A stretch of 17,543 nucleotides of DNA from Smittium mucronatum (lineage: Eukaryota; Kickxellomycota; Harpellomycetes; Harpellales; Legeriomycetaceae), in contig LSSL01002076.1 of NCBI GenBank assembly GCA_001953115.1, positions 1-17,543 of the forward strand. Direction: 5' to 3'. Of the stretch, positions 9,014-17,543 are shown in pieces. The notes under the pieces are model-generated. The model was not told the DNA's origin, ran no database searches, and saw only the letters and a list, made by a program, of their open reading frames with translations. The position numbers and the translations under genes were made by a program. Every line of letters begins with the position of its first letter. Position 1 is the first letter of the stretch.

Positions 9014-9622
9014 AAATTGAATTATAGAATTATAGAAACATTTGAGGCAGAAAAAGAGGGGGTCAAAAGATGTTTTTATGAATATCCTGGAAGTATATCC
9101 TTTAAAACTGAAATGTGGGTCTCAATAAATCAGATAACTCAAACGGCTGTCACTGCGAAGTAAATTGATTATTTGTGGGAGCTCCACACCTCGTTACTCT
9201 TTTTTTTTCATATATATGAGATTCGAGATGTTAAATTTATGTCTAAATCCTTTAATTCTTATTACAGGAATTTAATTTTTAGGAGAAATTTTGAGGAATT
9301 ACTTCTGAAAAAGCACCAAAAAACTCCTCTTTTGTTATTAAAGATGTCGATAAAAATATTTCATACGATAAAAAAAACCAAATTTTCTTATCTGTTCATG
9401 TTATTAATCCGATATAAGTCTTTATTTGGCCCTATCAAAGAAAAAAATTCCGTTGTTAGAGACATTTATCGTTTAATAATGATTTATCCTTTAAAAAAAT
9501 ACAACTTAAACTTCCTTTTAAAGGCTAGGGAAACCCCCGTTCAATTTTTTCAAAACTTTATATATTTTACTGATATATGGAAATATATCACAGAAATTTT
9601 GGAGAAGGTAATAAATCTTTAA
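9014..9622 (+). pseudogene. Decayed hAT-superfamily DNA transposase fragment
   Basis: One plus-strand frame is open from 9014, broken by TAA at 9161-9163, then open to TAA at 9620-9622. Before the break it reads YPGSISFKTEMWVSINQ and TAVTAK; after it, IDYLWELHTSLLFFFHI. Together these match the hAT core pattern (ISxTTDxWTS, then TAHxID, W-L-H, LLxF). Further on, TKFSYLFMLLIRYKSL fits the family's TRWNSTYxML box. hAT transposases excise DNA using a DDE-type RNase H-like fold. The catalytic Asp expected before xWTS is Glu here, and the DNAxxN and RCAAHILN blocks are missing or scrambled, so the protein is dead. The first in-frame ATG after the stop is at 9239, but a real 127-aa gene is not my interpretation. 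The N-terminal zinc finger, C-terminal dimerisation region and terminal repeats are not seen. Family recognition is from memory of consensus motifs. Confidence 0.65.
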
Positions 9623-12489
9623 AAAAACTTTCAAGGATTGCACCGCATATATAAGATTGCCAAAAAACTATAGCAGATGATTAAACAATAATTATAGAGA
9701 AACATCAATCTTTTCTTACTTTTTGTTAGGAAGTTACTTTAATGAATATATCTAATTTTTATCCTATCATATGAACTGTAAATTTTTTGTGTCAGTTTTT
9801 GACATATTTCATCAATTTATACTTGGATGCTCAAATAGAAGTGTTTTATGGTTTTAAAAGTGGTGAAAATGTTGGAATTAAAAAAAATGTTATTTAATGA
9901 AAAAATAGAAGTTTATTAAGAAATTTATATTTCAGATTAACAAACCTTGGAAAATGATCCATTTAATGATAAATAATATTCTGATTATAAAAAATAAATT
10001 TTAATATTTTGTGAAAAACTAGAAAATTACTAAGGCCAAACTGGAATTTCAGCAAATATTATCTTTATTTTAGACCCAAGGTTCTGACTTGAATATATAA
10101 AATTAAATTAGAATTCCCGAATCATTCAATCTCTATCAGAACCTTTCAAGAAGAAAATTCTTTATATCTATCAAAATATAATCTAAAGGAGCAAGGAAAG
10201 TCGGAAAATTTTGGGCTGGAGGAATTATCCGTTAAGAAAATAAATAAATAAAAATAATGATTTTTAAAATCTTAAAACTAAAGTTTTAAATAGGTATAGG
10301 GAATATTCTGACCAACCAATATCTTCTCAAGGCACTAATACACTGAGTTTCTGAAGATTAAATGAGAAGGGATTCCTAAATCTATCTAATATTGCATGAT
10401 AATACCTTGAAATACTAGCGATTTCAACAGAAACTAAAATATCTTTCTCCAAAGGCTGAAAAAATATCACATACTTCCACTTAAAAATAATTTTGGGCAA
10501 ATTCAGAGCTTTACATTATATAAAGTCATGGTTTCAAAAAAAAAAAACTAAATAATATTTAAATTTTTTTATGGTAATTTAATGAGATTTTTATTTAATA
10601 AAAATTTATAATACCCCCCCCCCACCACAAACCATATAAAATGTAGTAAATTTTTCGAGCATGAATTTTTCGAGTATTTTAAAACATTTTTACATGTGAG
10701 TGGGCATTCTAAAATTTTAATATATCTATCCTTCGTAAATTATTTTAGTTTTTATTCCTTATTATCAGTATAATCCGTAATATTATATTATTCTAGGTTA
10801 TTAGTAGGCTCATTAACTTATAAGAATTTTTATTACTAATTTGCACTTTTTAACTTTCTTATTGCTTAATTACAAAGTTAGTTTAAATAAATTAAATTAG
10901 CTGATATTTTAAAAATAAAATTTAGACACAATCAAATAAAGTACATGGAATATCGGCTTTATAGAAAAAAAAAACATTAAAAATAAAAAAGATGTAGAAC
11001 TACATGAGATAAATTTTATTTTTGGGGATGGAAAGCGCTATTCAGAAAAGAAATTGAAATAATTTTTGACATAATAATAGTAATAAGAACCATGAATAAG
11101 TAAAATTATTTAGTGAACTTATAAACGAAATTTAGAATATTTTTTCAATGATCTTAGATGCTTTTTTTACTGCTTATTTAAGAGCTGTGAGTATTATTCC
11201 AGGATATAAATCGAAAATATGATATAATTTTAATTGAATCAAAGTTATTTTCTTAATTTTATTAACACGTATTAGGCTGAACATATCTTTACTCATTGTT
11301 AGTATATGCATTTTATATTATTCCAGTTGAAATTTTTATTTGAATTGGCATTGCTATAAATTATAATAAAAATAATAATTTTGATTGATAGCTCTAATAA
11401 TCTGGCTTTAATATCAGAAAAAGATTTTATAGTGGTAATTATTTAACTATTAATGTGTGATTATTATATTTTTCTGAGGGTTGATTTAAATTATTTTATG
11501 GCTATTTGATGGTATTTTTCATTTAGTCTCAACAATGGCTTTTAATATGCAAATAATATTGTCAATCTTTGATAAATATACTCTCTTAATATAATTTTAT
11601 ATTTTATCTAACCATTTGAGTAGTGTTCATTGAATTTAATTATTTTTTATTAAAAAATTAGTGATTTTCCGCTATTTTAGATATTTTTCTTTACTTCTAC
11701 AGAAAAACAATGCTAATTTCATTTAATAAACTCTTTATATATTAATGATAAAAAATTTCGAGTTAGAAACAAAATTAAAATTTTCGTCTACATTAAAATA
11801 AAATAAATAAAAATAATGACCCGTTAAAGTGATATAAACAGAATTAAAATATTTTTTTAAATTAAATCATGATATTATTTAAATTCATACAATCGAATAT
11901 TTTATTATGTTTGAGATGTTCGATTTTTTTTTTGAAAGAGGCTTATATAATATTATAAAAGATTCAAAAAAAATCCATTTTGTGGTACTTTCATTTGAAA
12001 ATTCATATTTAACAAATATCCGCCACATCCCATAAGTGTGTACTTAAGGATATTTTCTGAACATAAACATAAAAAGGAACTCATTTATCAATTTTATCAT
12101 TTTTATTAAGAGCCTCTTTTTTAGAAAAAAAACTATTAAAAGCACTAAAATCGAATTAGCGCGAAAAAAATAATGTTAAAAAATACTATTTATCATAATT
12201 TTAACATCTATCTACACCAAATTCACGTATAAATCTGAATTTTTTATATTTAAATTTAACTCTTAATCAACTAGAACATTCGTTTAATAAGTTAAAAAAT
12301 ATTATATTTTTCTTTTATATGCAAAAAAAAATAATAATAAATATTTCTATTAGTTTTATTATAAATCAAAAAATACAGTAACATCTAAAAAGATATAAAA
12401 ATACTATCAACATAAAAAGTAAATATAAAAGCTTACACAGTCAGAAAAAATAATTATTTTAGACTAAAAAAAATAAATATATTTTTGAT
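9623..12489. other. AT-rich desert
   Basis: No supportable gene. One plus-strand frame (10093-10248) is open for 52 codons with balanced composition (for example EENSLYLSKYNLKEQGKSEN) and lacks an ATG; it may be another eroded coding scrap. Just after the hAT relic, 9634 onward reads RIAPHI then a stop in another frame, vaguely like the hAT RCAAHIL block, too weak to extend the call. A C10 tract is at 10614-10623. Confidence 0.5.
10614..10623 (+). repeat. C10 homopolymer
   Basis: Ten consecutive C residues are followed by ACCACAAACC. This is striking where A and T runs dominate. It could be a slippage product or a sequencing/assembly artefact. Confidence 0.85.
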
Positions 12490-12584
12490 TAATCTCTCCT
12501 AAAAGTGAAATAACTTGTCATGGTTTATGGGCTTAATAATGTACTTTTCGAAGTAAATAAAATAAATTTCCACACATATTTGTG

Positions 12585-12912
12585 CTATTCTTGGTTGAGA
12601 GTAGTGGAGACAGCGCAAAGAAATTCGGAGGGCAATGATTCCAGAGGAGGGCCATCTCGAAACAGGAAGAACCGATCGTTTGGCACAACTGAGGCATATT
12701 CTAGTACAAAATTCCAGTTTTCGACAGTCAGACGGATCTTAGCATCTAACAGCTATTTTTAGGAAAGCCATGTAGATCAATCCCACGTTTGGGTAGGAAC
12801 CTAATTTTATTAATCATTTTAGAGGTAGAATCTGTCTAGAGCTCATTAGTTTCAATGAAATATTTTTCGTTGACAAAGAGCTTAATTCTTGACTGCTTGA
12901 TACCTCAGTCAT
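12585..12912. other. GC-elevated island, coding nature unresolved
   Basis: About 12590-12770 is visibly richer in G and C than the kilobases around it, and several frames are open through it on both strands. Plus strand: one frame is open from 12520 (ATG) to 12762 (80 aa), and another reads RRAMIPEEGHLETGRTDRLA and RLAQLRHILVQNSSFRQSDG. Minus strand: a frame from an ATG at 12910-12912 down to about 12490 has stops only at 12814-12816 and 12739-12741. It includes SYPNVGLIYMAFLKIAV, resembling the hAT C-terminal dimerisation block (FPNVxIALRxFLTIPV), but the expected ASAERSFSKLK block does not follow. I favour a transposon remnant or a captured gene fragment and cannot fix strand or frame. Confidence 0.35.
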
Positions 12913-14920
12913 ACACCTACTCGAAGAAATTCCATGAAAGGGGGTCTTTTGGCTTATATATTGCACACTTTTACCGTAGATATTCAGCAGTTATTTTGAA
13001 ATAGCTGCTTATTATAATTAGATGATTAGTATTTCATATACATATTTTTCTATTTTTCATATTTTTTTGGTATACTTTTTAATGACGTTATCTTGCTATT
13101 TAATTCCGTGATATAAAAAAAATGTTTGATTAGTTTAAATAAAATTTACAAAATATTAAAATGTAAAATAATAATACTATGTATCATTATTTAAAATGCT
13201 GAAATTTTTTAAAGAAAGTTAGGTTCTATCATAATAATATTTATTTTTATAGGCATAGAATCTGGATATTAAAATAAACGAATAGATTAAAAATCAAAGA
13301 ATAGTACAGAAGATATTAATTCGTGAATTAAAACATATAAATAAACAATTTCACGTTTTAATTTAAAAAAAGCGCATTATAAATTATAAATAATAAATTA
13401 TTTCAAAATAAATTTTTTTTATTGATAATCTTATAAAAATTCCCAAATCAGTTGCCTTTCTTCTAATATCCTAATAAAGAGTTATATATAAGTGTTACAA
13501 ATACAAATTTATCCATGGTTTATATATAATTTCGGATTATATTTTTATATTTTTTCATATTTTTTATTTATTAAGTTTATTTTGACTTAATGAATTCACT
13601 TAATCCGGATTATTGTCTACCTTATCTATCTTTTTTCGTTTAAAAGTATAATTTTCAAAAAAATGGAGTTGAAAAACACATAAATACTTATTAATGTACC
13701 AAAATTATTTTTTATCATTATTCTATTTTGGTTTCTGAATATTAATTTTTTTCGGATTTTGGACATTTTTTATAATATAATATACTAATATATTAAATAA
13801 ATTAAATAAAAATTATAGTTTAGAAAAGTTAATGGAAAAATTTCCTCTTATGAATTTAATTTGATTTCAATAATTAGTTCTTTGAATTTAAAAAAAATCA
13901 AAACAAGTCGAAACTGGATCAAAACAGTTTAATTGATTTTTTTCAATAATAATATAAATTTTTCTAATTAAATCCACAAAATTCAAAAACAATCAACAGC
14001 AGGTTTTCGAATTATAATTTAAAAATAAATTTATTTGTAAAATTCTGCATAATTTTTTTCCCTTGGAATAATTAATGCTCACTGGATTATTATATAGGTT
14101 TTGACTTTTATTTCAATAAATTTAAAATTTTTTTAGAGTCAATAAGTATATAAATTGATATAAAATATATGATCATTTCCCGAATTTTTTTTTCGGTTTT
14201 TTTTGGTTTCGAGCTATTTAAATGATTAAAAATTTAAATGAATTTTATTTTTGGGGGATTTTATTTGGAGCTTTATTTTTCCTCATTTATCAAAAAAATT
14301 TGCCCAATTTTTTTAAAAACAAACCTTTAAAAAAAGTGCAAATAATACCGCATTTTTTCAACTTTTCATTAAATTAAAAATTTTATGGTATTACATCTCA
14401 ACTTTTTTATAACAAATTTTTAAAAAAACGAGAATATAATACCTTCATATCTAAATTTTACGGTAATTATAGCCTAAAATGTACTCTTTATCTCGGTTCA
14501 CACGTGGAATAAAAAATTCGGATTTTAAGGCTACAAATAGTATCAATAATTAATTAATTTTATATGTATATAGCTTGGCCATAAATTTTAAAGGACCTAG
14601 TCGATAATTTATATATGCAATAAAAAATCAAAAGTCAACATAAAACGAGAGCATACAAAATTTTGGGAAAAAATGAAAAAAAACCCCCCAAAAAAATATC
14701 CCTTATAATTGAAAAAAACAATACATTTTTCTTTAAACTTACCAGGAAAAAAATTAGATCTAATTACCAAATATATATTTTTAAAACCTTACTCACCCCC
14801 AAATTTATCTTTATTAGATCATTTATCTTAAAATATATGATCTGATAATCATTAAAAATCAAAATTTAATTACTATAGTATTTTTATTTAATTAATAATT
14901 TTTTTAGTCAATATAGAATC
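12913..14920. other. AT-rich desert
   Basis: No gene, RNA or named repeat can be supported. A plus-strand frame around 12844-13000 stays open for about 50 codons just beyond the GC island and may belong to it. The 60-aa ORF at 14663-14845 is Lys/Ile/Phe/Asn-rich and looks like chance in AT-rich DNA. Homopolymer A and T runs are frequent. Confidence 0.5.
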
Positions 14921-15065
14921 CGGTGAAGCGACATTTGAGCCGATTTTTTGACCCAAATTCCATTTCATTAAATGCACATTGACCCAACGGACATTTCACC
15001 AAAAGAAAATATCGCCCAATGGAAATTTCATCAAATGGAGACATCACCCAATAAAAATTCCCAAT
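14921..15065 (+). repeat. Second array of the degenerate 15-17-nt repeat
   Basis: Units such as TGCACATTGACCCAA, CGGACATTTCACCAA, AAGAAAATATCGCCCAA, TGGAAATTTCATCAAA and TGGAGACATCACCCAA follow one another. The core matches the array at 4480-4660 in the same orientation, about 10 kb away. The array opens with GGTGAAGCGACATTTGAGCC, which has a diverged counterpart near 4903. It ends about 120 bp before the second LINE copy. Confidence 0.6.
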
Positions 15066-15275
15066 TAAATTTTTTATTTTCTATAATCCACTTCACGATC
15101 AAGATTTTTTTTTTTACGAGAAATTTATTTTAAAGTTTATAAAAAGTTATAAAAACTAATTTAATAAAAATTATAAAAAAAGGAAATTTTTCCGAATTTT
15201 TTTTTCACCCAGCTCCTCTCAGCCGCTCTAGCAGCTCCATACCTCGAGGGCGTTAGTTCAAGGTGGATGGTGAAT

Positions 15276-15298
15276 CACTTAAACTCTGGAGCTTAAGT
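15276..15298 (-). other. Stem-loop in LINE 3' UTR (copy 2)
   Basis: CACTTAA at 15276-15282 pairs with TTAAG at 15293-15297 across the same ACTCTGGAGC loop as in copy 1. The outer pair is weakened by a G-to-T change. Loop and stem are conserved between copies while nearby bases differ. Confidence 0.4.
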
Positions 15299-15390
15299 TT
15301 TTGTGGCACGCGGATGCCAATTAGAAATTTGACTGTTTCTAAAGCAAATCTAAGATCAGTGGTGTCAGTTTTGAGGCGATTAAATTATGT

Positions 15391-16083
15391 TTAGACTGTT
15401 ACCGACCCCCAAGGGGTTTTCCAACTATCACCAAACGGAATTGATTGAAATTTTATGTCTTGAATAATCAGTGCAGGTATGAACGAGCCGATGGCTTCGT
15501 TTCCCTGTATATCCCATCGAGAGCAATTTAATAAGATGTGGTCGACAGTTTCAGGTACATCGATTTTGCAGAAGGTACAATTTTTTTTGAATTTTTCATC
15601 TAAAATTTTCATATTTGATAGTCGTTGGACGGACCTCAAGGCTTCTATTCGCATTTTCCCGATGTCCCAGAGGCCAAGTTTCATGTTAAGGTACAGCAGC
15701 TGAAGACTCATCCAGTTTCCTTTTCCACCGATTTTTCAGTCCACCACCCACTGGTGGATTTTAGACCGGTTATTTTTATTTTTCCTGTCGACTATTGTGA
15801 TGGCTGTTTCACATTTTGAATTTTGAACATTAATTTTTTTTATCCATCTTGCACTGCCAGTCACACAGATGGCCATTCTGACCTTGATGGGTGACTTAAT
15901 GAGGTCGGTTATCCAAGTTTTTAAAGTTGGCCATTTGTGATATGCACGCTCTCGAGCAGCGAGTAAAAATTTAGTAGGAAAGTGTCTGTTCTCAGAGAAT
16001 CTCACATATATTTGAAGCTCCGAAAAATTATTGATTGATCTTACCGAGAATGTTCTAATGCGGATAAAAAAAAAATGTAGCAT
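15391..16083 (-). pseudogene. LINE reverse-transcriptase C-terminal region with CCHC zinc knuckle
   Basis: Two stretches (16083-15736 and 15711-15391) are in one frame and separated by a single TGA at 15736-15738, so this is one gene with a nonsense change, about 230 codons in all. The first part has a linker typical of LINE ORF2 C-termini (AYHKWPTLKTW, TGSARWIKK). The second holds the zf-RVT-like knuckle C-x2-C-x9-H-x4-C with codons between 15579 and 15523 (CTFCKI then DHILLNC), preceded by LGLWDIGKMRIEALRSVQRL. It ends about 40 residues later at TAA, so no restriction-like endonuclease follows. That favours an APE-type LINE over an R2/R4-type element. No catalytic RT residues remain. An intact protein would prime cDNA synthesis at nicked target DNA; this one is inactive. 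Confidence 0.8.
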
Positions 16084-16403
16084 CTATCCCAAATTAATTA
16101 TTATAAGAAAAATGAACAAATACGAATATAGAATGATTATAAATGAATATTGTAGCTAGAGTTTTGAAGACATGCCCAAAGAAAGAAAACTAATTTTTAT
16201 GTTAAATAAAAGTGTATTATTAATGATTATAAATTACTAAAAAATTAAAAAATCAAGTTGGTTTAGCCTTATAATATACATGGATAGAAATAATTTAGGA
16301 AATCTGGATAGATAATGCTAAATAACTATTCTGAGATGTAGTGTGTTGAGATTGATGTAAAAGTATAGGATAATGTGGCTAAAATTGAATTTTAGAGGCT
16401 TAG
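16084..16403. other. AT-rich spacer between LINE copy 2 and transporter gene 2
   Basis: No gene or RNA recognised. It does not visibly align with the corresponding spacer at 406-857. It is the 3' flank of the minus-strand transporter gene. Confidence 0.6.
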
Positions 16404-17018
16404 TTATCTATCATGTTTAGAAAAGTCAATATTGTACAAATCGATGAAACCAGTTCTCTTATTAATTAAATGAGTGGCCACAATATAAAATGCAATGAGT
16501 GCCACGATGAATCCTAGGATACCTCCCGCGACGGTGAAATTGTCGTTACTTCTCCATGCTCCTATCGAAAGCATAATGTAGGTGATTTCTAAAAGCGCAA
16601 ATAGTAAAGTCATCATGAGTGTCACCCTGAAGGAAGCGATCATCATAATGAACGTGAATATGGCCCAACCAAGCAAGTAAATGCCTAAAGAGCTCGCTGA
16701 TGTTGCCCCTTTATTCCCGGCTTCCCATCCGGCAGCTACACCAAATCCTGGAATTAGGATGACAGCATAAGACATCCAGAAGGCGCCATATGATGCGAAT
16801 GCCGTCGCTGCGAATGTCGATTTATTAGCAAACTCCCACATACCAGCCAAAATCTGTACAAAACCCCCATAAAACATTGCCAAACCTACAATTATATTGT
16901 TTGGTGATGCTCTGGCTATACCGATGCCTCCATTGTGCATTGACAACACGAGAGTTGTCAGTCCGAATGCACCTAAACCTAATGGTGTTGGGTCCGCAAA
17001 TCTTAGTTTCCTAGACAT
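16404..17018 (-). CDS. Acetate/short-chain acid transporter, AceTr (GPR1/FUN34/YaaH) family, paralogue 2
   Basis: The gene encodes 204 aa and is intronless. The signature is DPTPLGL at residues 9-15 (Asp replaces the usual Asn), FYGG is at 49-52, AGMWEF at 58-63 and SYGAFWMSY at 76-84. Six helices lie near 13-34, 41-63, 72-97, 110-129, 133-155 and 164-185. Compared with yeast Ady2/Ato1 from memory, the FLY constriction is intact (F18, L143, Y77) and the helix-2 Glu (E62) is present. This makes it the more canonical paralogue and the likelier acetate carrier of the plasma membrane. About half its residues match paralogue 1, including the C-terminal GFI(D/N)LxN(I/V)D tail. It lacks the fungal N-terminal extension. 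The start is fixed by an in-frame TAA at 17040-17042, inside the TATA-like box. Its G+C is well above that of the flanks. Substrate choice is inference from family membership. Confidence 0.94.
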   Translation of the reverse strand: MSRKLRFADPTPLGLGAFGLTTLVLSMHNGGIGIARASPNNIIVGLAMFYGGFVQILAGMWEFANKSTFAATAFASYGAFWMSYAVILIPGFGVAAGWEAGNKGATSASSLGIYLLGWAIFTFIMMIASFRVTLMMTLLFALLEITYIMLSIGAWRSNDNFTVAGGILGFIVALIAFYIVATHLINKRTGFIDLYNIDFSKHDR

Positions 17019-17036
17019 CGATGACGATTTACAAAG

Positions 17037-17044
17037 TATTTATA
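17037..17044 (-). promoter_or_regulatory. TATA-like box of transporter gene 2
   Basis: TATAAATA on the minus strand, 19-26 nt before the ATG. If it is a true TATA element the 5' UTR would be nearly absent, as in compact or reduced eukaryotic genomes. TATAAATA is common by chance in such AT-rich DNA, so its position is the only support. Confidence 0.35.
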
Positions 17045-17543
17045 CGTAATTGAGGGTTCCTGGAAAGAATATTAGTGCAATGAATAAATTCCAATTTAGT
17101 TAAATCTTTCCTTACTTTTTTTTGGCTATTAGATTTAAAATATAATATGGCTAAGTAAATAAAAATAAATGCTAAAAACACAGTGGATTACTATAAATTA
17201 AAATTATATTTTATTATTATTAGCTTGTATTGTTGAAATACTCATAAGCATTTATATCAATCAAAATAGGACTAGCCAAAATAATTATACCCAACTCTTT
17301 TGAATATAGAAGGAAATTTTTAGGGTTCTTGTACCGAGCTTTTTTTCCCAAGAATAGTGAAACTCACCACCCACCCTAAACCCCTTATTTTCTAAAAGCT
17401 AAAGATTACAAGATGATTAGAGTAACATTTTGGATGGTTTTAGGTATTAATAATGCCCCACCTTTTCCTGGAAAAAACAATATATAATGATCCCACCAAT
17501 TTAGTTCAACCAATTTCCGTTAATCGATATTATTTTACAAATA
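17045..17543. other. 5' flank of transporter gene 2
   Basis: No gene supported. A slightly C-rich patch lies at about 17365-17390 (CTCACCACCCACCCTAAACC). A minus-strand frame from about 17520 down to 17409 is open for some 37 codons without an ATG, which is not significant. A neighbouring gene may start beyond the window. Confidence 0.5.

Larger units (their letters stand above)
15182..16083 (-). mobile_element. 5'-truncated LINE-like non-LTR retrotransposon, copy 2
   Basis: This is the longer of two copies. On the minus strand it runs from the C-terminal part of a reverse-transcriptase ORF (16083 down to 15391) through a 3' UTR of about 200 nt ending at a T/A-rich tail near 15182. The 3' UTR and last codons match copy 1 (12-405) over nearly its whole length, which defines a repeat family independently of protein evidence. 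Coding sequence stops abruptly at about 16083, with a TAG just before the first Met of the frame. No endonuclease, RT palm (YxDD) or gag-like ORF is present, as expected for 5' truncation. No target-site duplication could be found by eye. Confidence 0.8.

Noticed and set aside
14663..14845. 60-aa plus-strand ORF
   Set aside because: It is dominated by Lys, Ile, Phe and Asn, as expected for chance translation of AT-rich DNA.
15479..15819. Plus-strand ORFs of 74 and 64 aa across LINE copy 2
   Set aside because: They are antisense to the reverse-transcriptase frame that contains the zinc knuckle.
17371..17392. Telomere-like CCCTAAACCCC
   Set aside because: It is a single occurrence, not a tandem array, and lies in internal sequence next to a gene.
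1..17543. CRISPR array, phage or bacterial defence island, operon
   Set aside because: No regularly spaced conserved repeats, no ribosome-binding-site-led gene strings and no bacterial gene families; the non-LTR retrotransposon and hAT relics are eukaryotic.

Overview
The window looks like nuclear DNA from a very AT-rich eukaryote. Two GC-richer, intronless genes sit near its ends, separated by about 15 kb of AT-dominated DNA with decayed mobile elements and low-complexity repeats. Both genes encode small six-helix carriers of the AceTr (GPR1/FUN34/YaaH, Ato/Ady2/SatP) acetate-transporter family. Their wording in helices 2 to 4 (for example GMWEF, YGAFWMSY, IPGFGV, YLLGWAIFTF) is closer to fungal Ato/Ady2 than to bacterial SatP. 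They lack the long N-terminal extension of yeast-type proteins. Fungal-like proteins, no introns, a TATA-like box very close to one start codon, and long AT-rich spacers would suit a large-genome microsporidian or another early-diverging fungal lineage. A protist or an invertebrate contig cannot be excluded from sequence alone.

Layout. 12-405: 3' end of a non-LTR retrotransposon (copy 1, minus strand). 858-1487: acetate-transporter gene 1 (minus). 1488-4479: AT-rich DNA with an interrupted open frame at 2715-3065 and a tiny possible membrane ORF at 3381-3485. 4480-4840: degenerate 15-17-nt tandem repeat with a fragment in the opposite orientation. 4841-9013: AT-rich DNA with a hexanucleotide microsatellite, an exact 42-bp tandem duplication and inverted repeats. 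9014-9622: decayed hAT-type DNA transposase (plus). 9623-12489: AT-rich DNA with a C10 tract. About 12585-12912: GC-elevated island of unresolved nature. 12913-14920: AT-rich DNA. 14921-15065: second array of the 15-17-nt repeat. 15182-16083: longer copy of the same retrotransposon, with an RT C-terminal region, a CCHC knuckle and a 3' UTR. 16404-17018: acetate-transporter gene 2 (minus). 17037-17044: TATA-like box.

The two ends mirror each other: each has a 5'-truncated retrotransposon fragment followed within a few hundred bases by an acetate-transporter gene, all on the minus strand. The transporters are paralogues that share roughly half their residues by eye, and gene 1 differs at several conserved positions. 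They probably move acetate or a related short-chain acid, or ammonium, across the plasma membrane. Nothing in the interior looks like an intact operon, defence system or RNA gene. The most informative interior features are the hAT relic, the unassigned open frame at 2715, the GC island at 12.6 kb and the two arrays of the same short tandem repeat.
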